Below the pieces are notes generated by a model, which worked only from the letters and a program-made list of their open reading frames with translations, had not been told where the DNA came from and did not search any database. Below are positions 24,001 through 39,000 of a stretch of 64,000 nucleotides of DNA, piece after piece. The stretch's first letter is position 1, and every line of letters starts with the position of its first letter. The stretch comes from Lytechinus pictus (Eukaryota; Echinodermata; Echinoidea; Temnopleuroida; Toxopneustidae), in contig NC_087254.1 of assembly GCF_037042905.1 (NCBI RefSeq), positions 10,463,103 through 10,527,102 of the forward strand. Reading direction: 5' to 3'. A program made the position numbers and the translations under genes.

Positions 24001-27000
24001 AACTTAGCATAACACTGAAAATTTCATCAAAATCAGATGTAAAATAAACAAGTTAGGTCATTTTAAAGTTTCGCTTATTTTTCACAAAACAGTTATATAT
24101 GCACAACTCAGTGGCATGCAAATGAGACGGTTGATGATGTCCCTCACTCACTATTTCTTTTGCTTTTTATTATTTGAATTATACAGTATTTCAATTTTTA
24201 CAGATTTGACAATGAGGATCAACCTGACTGAACCATATACTAGTAGTATTTAAACAATGGTAATTCCACTGTTCAGGAAAGAATTAATCTTTGTTTAACT
24301 TGACAATAAGGAGAAATTAGAATGTTTCATATTTTATATAATGAAATACAAAAGAAATAGTGAGTAGATGACATCTTCAGTCTCCTCATTTGCAAACCCA
24401 CCAGGATGTGCATATAACTATTTTGTGAAATTAAGCGAAACTTTAAAATGTCATAACTTTTTTATATTTTACATCCGATTTTGATGAAATTTTCAGTGTT
24501 ATGCTTGTTGGATTTTTCTCCTTTTTTTTCAAATCAAACTTTTTGTTGGAGTGGACTTGTCCTTTAATTCTAAAGATTTCCTTTTGCTTTATATTGAATT
24601 GATTTTCAAATTCATGATTTTTTCTACCTTTAGTATCTAATTTCTTTATGAAGGTGTTGTATAAATTTGATTTTGCCATTTTCCTAACCATTATCCATAT
24701 CTACTGGTATACTTGTCATTTCAATTGGCCTCCTGCTATATTTTACTAGTATTCCAATCCAAGTGCCTCAGTTGGCTAGGCAGAAGGATGTTTTAGGTTA
24801 CAGTGATTATAAGTTTACTCTCTTCCCTTGTAGCTAACCGATCTCCACTGGGTAGACAACTACTACTACCAATAATTGCATTTGTATGATAATTTACCTC
24901 ATTTTGTCTTTTGATATTGACCGTATAACGTAATTATTGTGTTTGTAGTGCCAACTAGATAATAGTTGATCTAGTATTTGAAATATGTATGACCATTTTT
25001 TTTATTGTAAAAAGGAATATAGTACTTTAGTTCTAAGCCCATTCCAAATTTACAGTGATACAGTAAGGCAGTCAATATCAGGCAGGGGGGGGGGCAAAGG
25101 GCCATCAACATTGTTGTATTAAAGGGGTACTCCGGTCTGAAAATATTTTTATCTACATAAATAGAATAAAATTCACAGAGCAAAATGCTGAAAATTTCAT
25201 CCAAATTGGATAACAAATAACAAAGTAATTGAATTTTAAAGTTTAGCAATGTTTTGTGAAAATAGTTGTATGCACGTCATGAATTAGGTGTGCCGATGTC
25301 AAATCCCCACTTTCCTTTTTCTTTATATGTTATTACATGAAATCATAATTGTTTCATTTTTCATACATGAGTGAATAATGTATCTCCTTTATAATGAAAT
25401 AAGTTGCAGCAATGAATGTCTTACAGTTAATCAGTTTACAATCCAATTTTTTCAGTTCATGGTAAATTTTTTTTGAATAAACCTAATTTCATATAATAAA
25501 ATACAAAAGAACGAGTGGGGATATGACATCATCAATTTGCTCATTGAATATTCATGAATGCCTTTAGCGGTTTTACCGGAATAATGCAAATCTTTAAAAT
25601 ACCGTAACTTTGTTATTCCTTGTCCAATTTGGATCAAATTTTCAGTGTTATGTTTGTCTGATTTTTCTTTATCTGTTTAAATCATACTATTTCCAGCCCG
25701 GAGCATCCCTTTAATAGTGAAAAAAACGCCCCTGTGATTACCAATTATTTTTTTTTTTTAAAGAAAAAGTGTGTTGCTTCCCCTCTTTGTAAATCTTAAA
25801 TGAAGCAGCTCTCTATGACTATCCGGGATCTGACCAATTGGTGTTGTTTTACACAAATTTAAGTGTAAGTGACTTAGAGTCCCACTTAGCAGTAAATTCC
25901 CAGTTGTGCACACAGTAGGGGCCTATAAAACGTTTCACTGCATTGTTCAAATAATTGCTCAGGGAATGCTCACTGTTGCGTATATAGTCTGAAATCCAGT
26001 GTTATGTGTGTGCAGTGTGAAGGCATCACACCTCTCTGGTGCATAAAGTCACCATTATGAGGAGGACAATGATAAGCCTAAATATATATTATTATATATT
26101 TATATGCTCCTTTATTGCATCGGTTGTCCTGAATAGAACAAATCAAGGATGTGCATAAAAAACATGTGCAATAGAGGTTTCCAAGCCGGTCAATGAGTGA
26201 TAATAAACGGAAGACATCCAGTGTAAAATAAGTGGAGGTAAATAGTTTTCGTTCAACCGATCTAGACTGAGGCTTTCACAGAAATCAGAGCTCAGTTGAG
26301 GCAAGCATGATATATAATATATGTCTGCAACTATGTGCTCTTCCTTTTATTTCTTGTCAAAATTGAAATGGGCTGGAAAGCACGTACTCCGCTCTGAGCC
26401 TGTGTACATTCGAAACCAATGAAGTAACAAAGACCTTTCTACATTTCCACAAGAACTAATAAATTAAGCAAGGTCTGTGATCTACAGGACAATGTATTAG
26501 GGAATTAAGACACAAACATATTTCTAGTTACATGAAGGGCCTATACATTTTATAAAGCTTTTAAACAGCGGAAATTGGGCCAAGTGTGTACTGGTATACA
26601 AAGAGTTAAAGGGGAATCCAACCCAAATAAAAACTTGTTTTTATAAGGAAAAGAAAAATCAGAGAAGTTGATAGGTGAAAGTTTGAACAATATTGGACAA
26701 ACAACAAGAAAGTTATGAATTTTTAAAAGTTGTAAATATTGGTAATCACTATACCCATGGAGACTTCAAATTGGCCGCATATGGGATGTCAAGGTGATGT
26801 AAGGCAAGGACTACTCTTCCATGTACTCCAATACATATTATGGCTAAAATGTCATTTTCCCCAAAAGTTTTATTTCAAATTATATTTTTCTTTCATGAGG
26901 ACATAAAACAATATACTACCTGGGTTATATTTAGATTACTGCCCCAGGGGAATGGGTACTTAGGAGAAAACCACAAATCCCTGATAATAAAGTACATGGC

Positions 27001-30000
27001 CTATGAGAAAGTTGTCCTTGCCCCTTGTCATAATTTACTTACCCAGTTGCCAATTTGAAATCTACATAGTATTAGTGATCTCAATATCAAAGCAGCTATA
27101 ACTTTCTTATTGCTTGTCCGATTTCTTTCAAACTTTCACCATTCCGTTTAATTTATTTTTCTCCTTCCCAACACAACATTTAATGGCCAAGGCTGGATTC
27201 CCCTTTAAGGGCAAGGGCAATTTAAAATCAAGGATAAATTTCAATATTTCAATATACTGTCATGACTAGATTTACCACCTGTTCTGTAAATCAATTTCTG
27301 TGGCTTATTTCTGACATGTTTGTATAAAAATCTTGGGGGGGGGGGGGACTACCATTACAAGGTGGATTTTATCATGCTTACAAGTACATGGACTTTAAGA
27401 ATTGACCCTAAACAAGTAGGTCTATCTTCCTTAAGATGTTTAGTCAGGGTAGCCTCAACAAATATTTGCCATGTTTTCCCCAACATGAATTATGCCTCAA
27501 AGTATTCTTTGTTTTTATAACAGTGTGAATTGTGAAATATATACACTCTTTTCATGTACAGTATCTACTGATTTTGATAGTTTTTATACCATTTTCACTG
27601 TCCATTGACCAGCTGTGAAAATCAACCCTCTTTTGTCAATAAACATTACATCCACCTTGTAATATCAGTGTCTCTAATATATGCTTTTCACACTGTATTT
27701 TCTTAACTCTATACTATCCTTAACCCCGGTCTATCCTTAACCCAATACTATCTTTTTTTTGGATTCACAATGTCTTTCTTAACCCCATAATATTTGCTAG
27801 CCGGGATTAACGCCTTAACCCTGGACTATCACATAGCTCATGAATATTGATGATTTTACCATACAGAGCGCGATAACGTGCGATTTGACTTCTATGATTG
27901 GCTAATGCTTAGCCCCACTTTTCCTTATATAGCCCAGTTTCGTTTCACACTGCATCTCTTAGCACCGCAATTGTGGTGCTAGCACCACAATAAGCTGGCT
28001 AACCCTGCTTTTTTGCAGGGCCAGATAGTATCGTACTATTTACCGTGCTAGCCCACTTTGCTAACACGTAGTGTGAATACGAAGTGGGCTTAGCTTAACC
28101 CCGGAAAATTGGTGGGGCTCAGACCCCCCTTTAGCCCCACCAATTATCTGGGGTTAAGGAAAAAAAGTGCAGTGTGAAAAGCATATAAATCTCCCACCTC
28201 CCTGTGATAGCAATAATGATGATGTAAAATGTTCAGAATTTATTTCTGATTTATACAATTGATTGGATTTTTCTATGATCCTTTACTGGTAGGTTGGGGC
28301 CTCCTTGTTTGCTAGTAATATTGGCAGTGAACACTTCATCGGTCTTGCGGGATCTGGAGCCTATGCTGGCATAGCCATTGCAGCTTTTGAACTCAATGTA
28401 AGTATATATTTATTAGTATCGACGGTTAATCGATTGATTGACCAATAGTGGACAAGTCAATCCAGGTGGGTGTTTCATAAAGCTGTTTGTTTTAAAGTTA
28501 AGAGCGACTGTAAGAACGACTGGTGAATTTTTCTTATGTGCTATAAAATAATCACCAATGAACATTCAATGGTGAATATAATTCACTACAAGAAACTATC
28601 ACCAGTCGATCAATAGTCACTCTTAGCTTACGAATGGCTTTATGAAACGGCCCCTAGGTGAGGAAAACGTTCAAGGATTATGTTGACTAAAATCTTACAG
28701 ACCTGAGATCTTTATATCTGTGGGCCGAAATTGTTATGGACTTCAAGTTGAAATTATTTCATTAACACATATTAACAGGATATGTTAATAATATCAATTA
28801 CTCATTTATTGGACTATGTTTTGAAAAAGATAAGAATTGTGCAGATGTGAATTAAGACATTAATTAAAAACAGTAAGCCTACTCTCAAAAATTTCTATTA
28901 GATTGTTTCTAACTTTAAAATACATACATATGTGTATATATATGTGTGTTCCTGTTGGGAGGGAAGGGGGGAGGGGGCTCCAGAATGAGAAAGATGGCCA
29001 ACACCATGGAATATACTGAACAACTGTGATGAATATCAATAATCAATATGTGCATAAATCAAATGAAAATTTCTGGAGCCCCAACTACTCTTTCACACAA
29101 TTCCATAAAGAGCACCCACCCATGTAATAGAATCACACAATATTTACAAGGTTTCTCACACGTTCTCAGACGTGTATGCTCACACACAGACACACCCTCG
29201 CTCTCTCTCTCTCTTGTAATGCATCATGTTATTCATTCCATGTAAGAAAATGTCATGCCCAAACAGTAGAGCAGATATATACATACAGTTCACTGAAGCA
29301 TTATATAAATCTCTTGAAATGAAATATTTCACGTACATTGTAGATGCCTTTTGTTAAGAGTTTACAATATGCTGTTATTCAATTCTCTTATACAGCTCGG
29401 TTTTCCTGAACTTTGTACATTTCATGTGGAAAAACATATTAAGTTTATTATCATATTTCAAATAATTCCATAGATATAAATTCAATTCAATTTGATTTTA
29501 TTCCATTCTGTTTAAAAAGAGTTACATCAACAGTTGATGTAACTTTTTTTTTTGTACAGAATGGAATAAAAATATAGTAATAGTGTAAATATGGTAATCA
29601 AAATACAATGATACAGATGAAATTGCATGATTGAAAATGAAAAATGGCTGCTGTACATTAAAACCCTGGATGGTTTGACAGCCACCACCACATATCAATT
29701 CGTACAGAAGGAATTAAACATGACAGTAGTTTGATGGCATTCAAAAAGTTCAGCAAAAAGAACAAGAAAATAAAAATATGAGAAGAACTTAGGAACAACA
29801 TCACTGTGGAATGTTTATTTTCATCATTCACATTTTGAGTTATAACAAATTATATATTTTTGAAGGTTTTCTTTTAAAAAATAAATTCATACTTTTTGTA
29901 AAAGTTATGTCCGATGGCAGAGAGTTCCATACTGATAGAGCTTTGTATTTAAATAAATGCATTTCATATCTTGAGGCTAATACAATATACTCTTGTGTGC

Positions 30001-33000
30001 TGTGATAAAGTAATAACTTTAATAACGGTACCTCATAAATTAATGGATTCAAAACCTTTCAATTGTTCAAATTTATTTTCCTTCAATGCTCCACTGACAT
30101 GAACTTTGCTCTTCTCTGTTTTATAGGATCATAAATATTTTTAAACTTTATATTTCAATGAAACTAAATATGACTTCAACATTTTGTTGTGCTCTCAAAG
30201 CTCTCATTCTGTCATTTCTTTAATAGGATCCTAAATATTTTTAAACTTTATATTTCAATGAAACTAAATATGACTTCAACATTTTGTTGTGCTCTCAAAG
30301 CTCTAATTCTGTCATTTATGTGTGTTTTTTTAGTTCTATTATTCATTTCTCAAACACCTACCCATCCAGTAATTAGAATACTTAGCCAAATGACTTGTAA
30401 TACAGAAAGACTGCAACTCAATTATGGTATTAGTGTAACTGTATTTGTAACTGTTGAAGCTGAACCATTGCGGTGGTTTTATTTTCTTTGTTCACTAAAC
30501 TCCAATGATGAATTTCTATTCTGTTCATAGCCATTGCTGCGCATTAAGAGCAGAACCCCACGTCACAATTTAAGGGGATTTCACAATCATTTGGTCACAA
30601 TATATGTTGCACAGAATTGCAACAGTTGTAAGCAGTCGCACCACCAATTGTGAAAGGGGCTTTAGGCATGTCATTTATGCGTATACATACCATGTAGACT
30701 TACAAAACATGTTGGATACTCTAGTTGATATATCACAAATCACAGGATATCTTTTCTCTTGATTAAGTGCTTATATAGCGGCATAGTAAAACAGGCAAGC
30801 ACAAAATATTTGATTCTCAGATATTACATTTTTGTGATGGTTTTTGGTGCTTGTAAAGAAAATGCTTGTTCTTACCATTATTACCCATATATTGTCCAAC
30901 TATTTACTCTGAATTATTTCCATCATTTAAGTATTCTCATCACACAGTCATGGATCCAGGATTTTGAAATAGAGGGGGTTACAAAATGTCCTTTTTTAAA
31001 CTTTACATGTGGCTGTATTAATGTCCATGGAATGAATTTCAAAATATGGAGAGGGCCATGTCCCTTGTATCTGGCATGGCATCATGTGATAAGCTGATTC
31101 ACAGTGAGTTCATGATCAACTTTTCTCAAATTTGACCTTTCCCATTTTCATTAGGATGAACACTAAACACTTTCAAATCGAGATGTTGCATTTAAGGTTG
31201 ACCTTCCCGACATATCTTCATGTGGTATTCAAATTCTACAAAGAAAGACATGGCATAGACCATGTGACTAGAAAAGTACTTGGCCAGTGATCAAATTTGG
31301 AAATCCTTTGTTGTATACTTCTCTGATGTTGGCACATTGACTAGTGTTATTTGGGCTATTGTCAAATACCAATGATTCTGAACACTTGTGATGAAAATAA
31401 TATTTTAAAAGCAATATATGGATAATCATCAAAAAAACAAAACCACCTTGATGGTTTATCTTGAATGACCTTTTACTGCCCATGGGCAGAGAATGTGATT
31501 GCAAACCGGCCTATTATTCTCATCGTTATGGTATCCCATCATTCTTCAGGCGCTGGTAATGCTACAGCTCCTTGGATGGATATTTCTACCCGTGTACCTC
31601 GCCAGCGGGGTTTATACAATGCCAGAGTATCTCCAGAAGAGGTTTAGAAGCACTCGCATCAGGATGTACCTTGCCATTCTCTCGCTCGTCATCTACATCT
31701 TTACAAAAATCTCGGTAAGTGATTTAATTTAGGGTTATAGATTGGATTAGATCAGACAAGATAAGATTAGATAAGATGATGTCACTTCTCAGAAAGTGAT
31801 GGGATTTAGGGTTATCTATTGGGTAAGATCATATAATAATAATAATACATACATACATGTCTGATTTATGTAGTGCACTTTACATTTTTATTTGATGCTC
31901 AAGGCACTTCAGAGCAAATAACAGAAGAAAAAATGTGTATATATTCATATAAAGATTAGATAAGATTAGATTGAATAATGTCAAGTCTCAGGAAGTGATG
32001 GGATTTAGTGTTATTCATAGAACCATTTCACAAACACATGGATATTGTCTGACATTTAAGGGGTCTCAAAGTAATAGGCCCATTTAATAAAAAATTGAAC
32101 ATTTGATATATCTAAGTGTTCTATAAAAGGGTTTCATTATCCCACTGCTGCCACCATTCCTTGACTTTTGAATACACATTTAAACCTGTGGTGTTGATAG
32201 GTCTACATAAACAACCACACCAGTCATTTTACTACTATGGTGAATTTCTGGTGTTAGTTCAACTCCTTTTGGTGTTATTATGACACAGTTGGGTGTTACT
32301 TTTACACTCTGTGGTGTTATGTTCAATTTTTAGGGTGTGATTTTAATGTGGATTACATGAAAATATATGGCCCTCAAGGGGCACCATTGTGTCATTTTTC
32401 ACACCCCAGTTGTTACAGCGTCGTTCTGTAAAAAATATTGGGTCCTTTGATAGCGGTATCAGATATGGAATATAAAGCATATAGCCTGATTGTATGTGAT
32501 GATCTAAAGTATTTATATTGTACCATATTTCTGTTATAAACATTCAAAGGCGTAGGATTATCAATTAAGTTACTTATAATACACATTTGTGGAAATCAAT
32601 GAGTTTTGAGGCATGATGTTTTATATGCTCAATGCTGACAATTTTACACAGCGAAGAAGGGAGGAAGTTCTAAAGGCTTGGAGCAATAGATGAAAAGGCA
32701 CGTATCCTAATATTGCTTTAAGATTTGTGAAAGGTATATATTTGAAATGATAATCTTACATTTTTATATTTTGAAATGTCTTATCAAGTGAAATATGCTC
32801 GTATCTTGTCCTTGGTCATCAGGTCGACTTGTTTTCCGGTGCCTTGTTCATCCGGCAAGCCTTAGGATGGGACCTCTATCCTGCTATCTTTGGTCTCCTG
32901 GGGATAACAGCCATCTATACTGTGACCGGTGGTCTTGTGGCGGTCATATACACAGAGACCCTTCAGACCAGTATCATGATCGGCGGGGCCGTGTGGCTGT

Positions 33001-36000
33001 GTATTGCAAGTAAGAACGACATGCAGTTTAATAAATGGGATCTGTCACACCGGGAGGTTTAGCCAGTGCATGCTATTGTAGGTATTCTCCATATTAAGAA
33101 TTCATTTCCTGATATCAAAGACAAGGCTCAACACTACCTGTTTTTCTTGGTGGCCCGATAGGCTCACCAAAATCATCAAATTCATATTTTTTGTGGCCCT
33201 AAAACAATAGAAAACATTACAATTTATCAAAAAACATTACAATTTATCAAAACTTTGGTAGCCCGACTGGGCCACCAAGTGTGGGCTTTTACATAATTTT
33301 GGTGGCCCGACTCTCATTTTTGGTTGCCCCGGGCCACTGCTAATATCGAGCCCTGTCAAAGAAATCACTTTGTCTTATCAGTGAGAACTCCCTGGACTTA
33401 TTTATAAAATGGCAAATCTTGTTATCAAGAATAGGGATTAAGCATAGAAATTACTTGTCATACGGAGGTCTAAAACACCCAGATGTGACACAGCCCCTTA
33501 TCCAGCATTTTGAAACCATCCAAATTCCAAAGGGAATATAGGAAGTGGTAGGTGTAGACAGATGGTTTTTATGAACAGGGTCGTACAAGACATTTGCTTT
33601 CTATTAGATGGTCAGCCATGACATGTTTGACCTTTAGTGCAATGGATTTAGTTCTTTTGTTTCCAGACCAAAATAATGATTTTTTTACCACAAATTTACC
33701 ACAGATAATTGATGAAGAGATGATATAAGTAGAGAAAATGATGTTTCTTAATCACAATGTTGACAATCTTAAATGTACATAATTATAATAATAGCGCCAT
33801 CTATCTAGAAATATTCTATTCCAAGGTGCGATGTTATTATTATTACCCTGACTTTAGCTCGAGCTTCCTACATCATAAGATATATATTGTGTTACCTTCA
33901 TTCATTATCTATTTCTGTTTTAATAATGAAGTTTTATTCCATAGATGTGTGCCTGAGGCATCTGATTTCAGGTTGTACCTCATCCTTGTTTTCATTAATT
34001 AAGTTAAAAAAAACTTGGTTCACGTAGGCATTCGGGATTGATGATAAACTAATGCAATTTGGTAGTCAAAAGTTCCAAGTTCATAGATGCCATGGTTTGT
34101 CACACTAACTTATAGGTCAAATAGATATATTGGAATAAGCTTGGTTCATGAATGCTTTAAGATCAAAGCGATTTCTGTTGACTCTGATGTGGCCAATTTT
34201 CGAGTGACATAGATATCTTCTTTTGACTTGTTCCCTCAGGTTTTCAAAAGATTGGAGGCTATGCCATGCTTGAACCGCTCTATGCAGAAGCTATTCCTAA
34301 TGAGACACTCTATCGCAACGATTCTTGTGGGATGCCGAGGGATGATTTCTTCCACATGCTGAGGGCCCCCGTAGGCTCGGATACGCCCTGGCCTGGATTC
34401 ATGTTTGGTCAGAATTTTGTAGCACTCTGGTATTGGGCAACGGACCAGGTGGGTGTTTCATAAAGCTTTTCGTGTGTGTGTGTGTGCATATTTTAGTTTT
34501 GTCAGACGTTTATCAATCAGATATGATAATATACGTCTGGGACCGACCTTTAACATCCCCATCCGAAAGACGTGACCAGGGGTCAAACCTCTAACCCCTG
34601 CATCAATTTGTAACTTCCCCCACAGCTCGGATTACAGGCGCACGCCACAACGCCTAGTTCGTAAGTTAAGAGCAACTTTAAGAACGACTAATGATCATTT
34701 CTTCTGGTAAATAGTATATACCAAAATGGTGATAACAGCAATGGCAGTGGGTGCCCATGCACTTCAACTTCCATGCTAATTCCCCTATTACTGACATGTG
34801 GTCGGATAGGTAGTCACTCATTGCTCTGAAATTGGAAATTGCTTGTTAGTGGATTTCATGGTGGCAGCAGTAGGATAGAATTCATAGCATTGAAATGTCT
34901 AGTTGATGAATTCTCCATGGTGGCAGCGGTGGGATAGAACACTGCAGTGATATAGGAAACCACTGCAGTGATATGACTGTTTAGTCAATCTCCTTCATTG
35001 ACACAGTGGCAGGTTGGAAAGAAACCCACTGCAGTGGAATGACTAGTTAGTGGATTCTCCTATGTTATCATAGGGGCAGTGGTGGGAAAGGAACCCATTG
35101 CATTGAAATGACTAGTTTACTGGTTTGTTCCTTCATTGATATGGTGGCAGTGGTAGGATTGAATCCATAGCACTGCAATGATTAGTTAGTGGATTCTCCG
35201 TCATTATCATGGTGGCAGCGGTGGGAGAGAAACTCACTGCAGTGCAATGACTGTTTAGTCGATTCTCCTTCATTGACACAGTGGCAGCGGTGGGAAAGAA
35301 ACCCACTGCAGTGAAATGACTAGTTAGTGGATTCTCCGTCATTAACATGGTGGCAGTGGTGGAAAGAAACCCACTGCAGTGAAATGACTAGTTAGTGGAA
35401 TCTCCCTCATTAACACAGTGGCAGCAGTGGGAAAGAACCCATTCCATTGAAATGACTAGTTAGTGGATTCTCCTTTGTTATCATAGGGGCAGTGGTGGGA
35501 AAGGAACCCATTGCATTGAAATAACTAGTTTACTGGATTCTTCCTTCATTGATATGGTGGCAGTGGTAGGATTGAATCCATAGCATTGCAATGATTAGTT
35601 AGTGGATTCTCCAAATTCAAATGGTGGCAACAGTAGGATAGAAACCCATTGCATTGAATTGACTAGTTAGTGGATTCTCTATTATTAACGTGGTGACAGC
35701 GGTGGGATAGAGGCCATATATCATTGAAATTAATAATGTATGGATTATCTTTCATTAACATGGTGGCAGCATCAGGATAGAAAACTATTGCATTGAAATG
35801 ACTAGTTATTGAATTCTTAATTAATTAATTAAAATGGTGACAGCAGTGAGATAGGAGCCCATTGTTTTGAAATGACTAGTTAGTGGTTTTTCCTTCATTA
35901 AAATGGTGGCAGCGCACAGAGGGCCGGGGCGAAACAAAAGTGCGCCAAAAGTCATTTTGGGCAATTTCAGATTTTTAATTTTTGTCATGCCCAGCTGAAA

Positions 36001-39000
36001 GACAACACTTTGAAGAATATTTCAGCAAAATATTTCATTCAGAAATTTGCATAAAGGTTGTTAATTTCCTACCTCAAATCGTAAAATGTGACATTTTGCG
36101 AAATGTCGCGTGGATGACAACCTAGTTGAAAAACAGGCCATTTCACAGGAGGTTTTTCATGTAGGAATCTGGAATGGCTCCCACATAATCCTGATATATT
36201 CTTTTTTCGTATGAAAGTGTTCAAAGTAGATAATAGACACCTTTCAGGTGGTTTATAGGATGATTATTCCTCGAAATAGGCTGAAAATCCATGTTTTTTG
36301 CATTTAAATTAAAAAAGTTTAGATTTCTGTGGATTCCCGTCTAAATTCTATAAGCATCATTTTTCCCAAAGTCTAAGCTTTAAGTCGATACCAAATTTAG
36401 CTGCCCGTTTTTGCCCGTTTTCATATTAGAGCCGATTTTACTTGACACAACACCCCAAAAACCTGTTCAAAAACGGTCATTTTTTATACCGCGCAGTCGT
36501 CATAGCGCACCGTATGGGTGTACATTGCCGTTCGGTTTTGCACAGCGAGGACGATTCCCCTCCCATTCCATGAAAATGACATGAATTCCGGGCATAATGT
36601 AAACAAAATAAAGGTTGCTAACGCAAATAAGGGCTATACCCACAACTCTTCCAGATAGAAAACTTACTTGTAGAATAATTTCAGCCAAAAACCCTCCTCA
36701 TAGTGATACATTCGTGGTGTTATATACCCTGCGTTTTACACAAGCCAACACAGCTAGATAAAGCACGGTTAATATTTTTCAGATTTTAAAGGTTTTTTTT
36801 ATAAATATAATTAATGATCATTTTGATGCCATAAAATTATTTTCGGCATCTCATACACACTTTTTAGGCATGTGAGAAGCATAAACCAACATTCACTCTG
36901 GTCAATCTGAAAGTAGCACATAACACAAAGTTTGTATACTACATGTTGTTTAGCGTAATTTGTCTTTTCACAGATAGGTTTTAAGTAGCCAATCAAATTT
37001 GGTATCAAGGTGACGTCACATCGGCTTTAAATTATGTCCAGTCGATTCTACGCCCAAAATTACCCTTAATCAACATGTTAAAGTAAAAATATAATTCGGA
37101 ATATAATTTTGGCGCACTTCCAATCACTTCTGGCCCACTGTGCAGCGGTGGGATAAAAACCCATTGCATTGAAATGACTGGTTAGTGGATTCTCCTTCAT
37201 TAACATGGTGGCAGCGGTGGGATACAAACCCATTGCATTGAAATGACTGGTTAGTGGATTCTCCTTCATTAGCATGGTGGCAGCAGTGGGATAACAACAA
37301 ATAGCATTGAAATTATTAGTAGGTGGATTCTCCTTGATTAAAATGGTGGCAGCGGTAGGATAAAAACCTTTTGCATCGAAATGACTGGTTAGTGGATTCT
37401 CCTTCATTAACATGGTGGCAGCAGTGGGATAGAAACCCATTGTATTGAAATGACTGGTTGATAGATTCTCCCTCATTAACTTGGTGGCAGCGGTCGCAGT
37501 GGGATAGAAACCCATACCACTGAAATGACTAGTTTAGTGGGATTCTCCTCATTAATATGGCGGCAGCAGGAGTATAGGAACCCATAGCATTGAAATGACT
37601 AGTTTAGTGGGATTCTTCTTATTAACATTGAGGCAGCAGGAGGATTGGAACCCATACCATTAAAATGACTAGTTACTGGATTCTCCTTTATGAACATGTG
37701 GGCTAGCTGCAGTGGGATAAGATATCATAACATTGTGGATTTTGCTACATTGATATTATTGCGGCAATGGACAGGAGTCTGCATTGAAATAAAGATTGTG
37801 CATTATTTGTCATAGACATGTTGGAAGTGGAAGGGTATCAGTCTAAAATACAAACAAGGTGTGTGTTCATTAAAGTAAATTGGGATCTGTGATGTCGAAC
37901 CTAAGTTTTTTTCTCAAAAAATGGTCAGTTTAACTTGTCACTATATCTTGCTTTTCATTACTCTTCTTCTTTTTCTGATGATGTGCAAATACATCTATTG
38001 AAATATTGTTTTGAGCAGAGACACACATTCCCTTCAATCGTTATTTTGAAATCTAGTATATATCTGATCTAAAACTCAGCAATCTGGATTAAAATTGATG
38101 ATAGATATGTTTCGTAGGCTTACGTCATGTATGTGCATGTGTAATGCTTGGCATCATTAATAGAAGATGCAAAGTCAGTATCTGATCCTATAGACTTTCA
38201 CTGTTGATTTTGGCGAATATATGATATACATGTAGTTGTGATGAAAGAATCAAATTTTTTTGGTCTTGGATCTAGGAAATAAGATAATTGATGCTTGCAA
38301 AAGCAAATGAGATTCCATTTTTTTCTCCGTTTATCTGCAGGTTATTGTCCAAAGAGCCCTATCAGCCAGGAATCTTTCACATGGCCAAGGTGCAACATTG
38401 TTGGCAGGCTTCCTCAAGACCTTACCTCTCTTTCTGATTGTCATGCCAGGAATGATTGCTCGAATATTTTACACAGGTAAATATCTACTTGTGCATGCTT
38501 TTTTTTCTTACGGTGCTATGGTATTCCATTATCACCACCATCATCATTGTATTTCAGTCAGCATTTTCCCTATTAAAAGAGATTGCTGACTCTCACATCA
38601 TGATGACAGTCCCTCTTTCCACTTCTTTCGGACGTTTGCATGCAGAAAACGTACCGCTAGTACTGCGACGGATGGTGGTGGTAGTTCAGCTATTGCTAAC
38701 CACTTGCTGAGCAACTAAGCACGCGCTGACCAATACTGTTCATCTTGTTTTAAGGTGCTCAGCCGAGTAAGGAGTTTCACTCATCTGCGCATGCTCGAGG
38801 CAGCGTATATCCAGCTAACAGACCCGATTCTGTGCCGCCAGAAGGAGGTCGTAAGAACTGCATTATTTTAGTTGCTTCGCTTAAATTTACGACTGGTACT
38901 AAGCCTAACTTTACCTGGACAGCCAATCATGGCTCGCCATTTAGCGTCCATTGTCTAGTTTTGGTTCTATTATATATTGTTTTGCTCTAGCGTTTTAGTC

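Noticed and set aside
37078..37515. 145-codon minus-strand frame with a 23-residue repeat
   Set aside because: It is a by-product of a 69-bp minisatellite (69 = 23 codons) in intron 6. Neighbouring units carry indels that break the frame.
34860..37690. CRISPR-like direct repeats
   Set aside because: Whole 69-bp units are repeated without unique spacers, inside an intron of an animal gene: a minisatellite.
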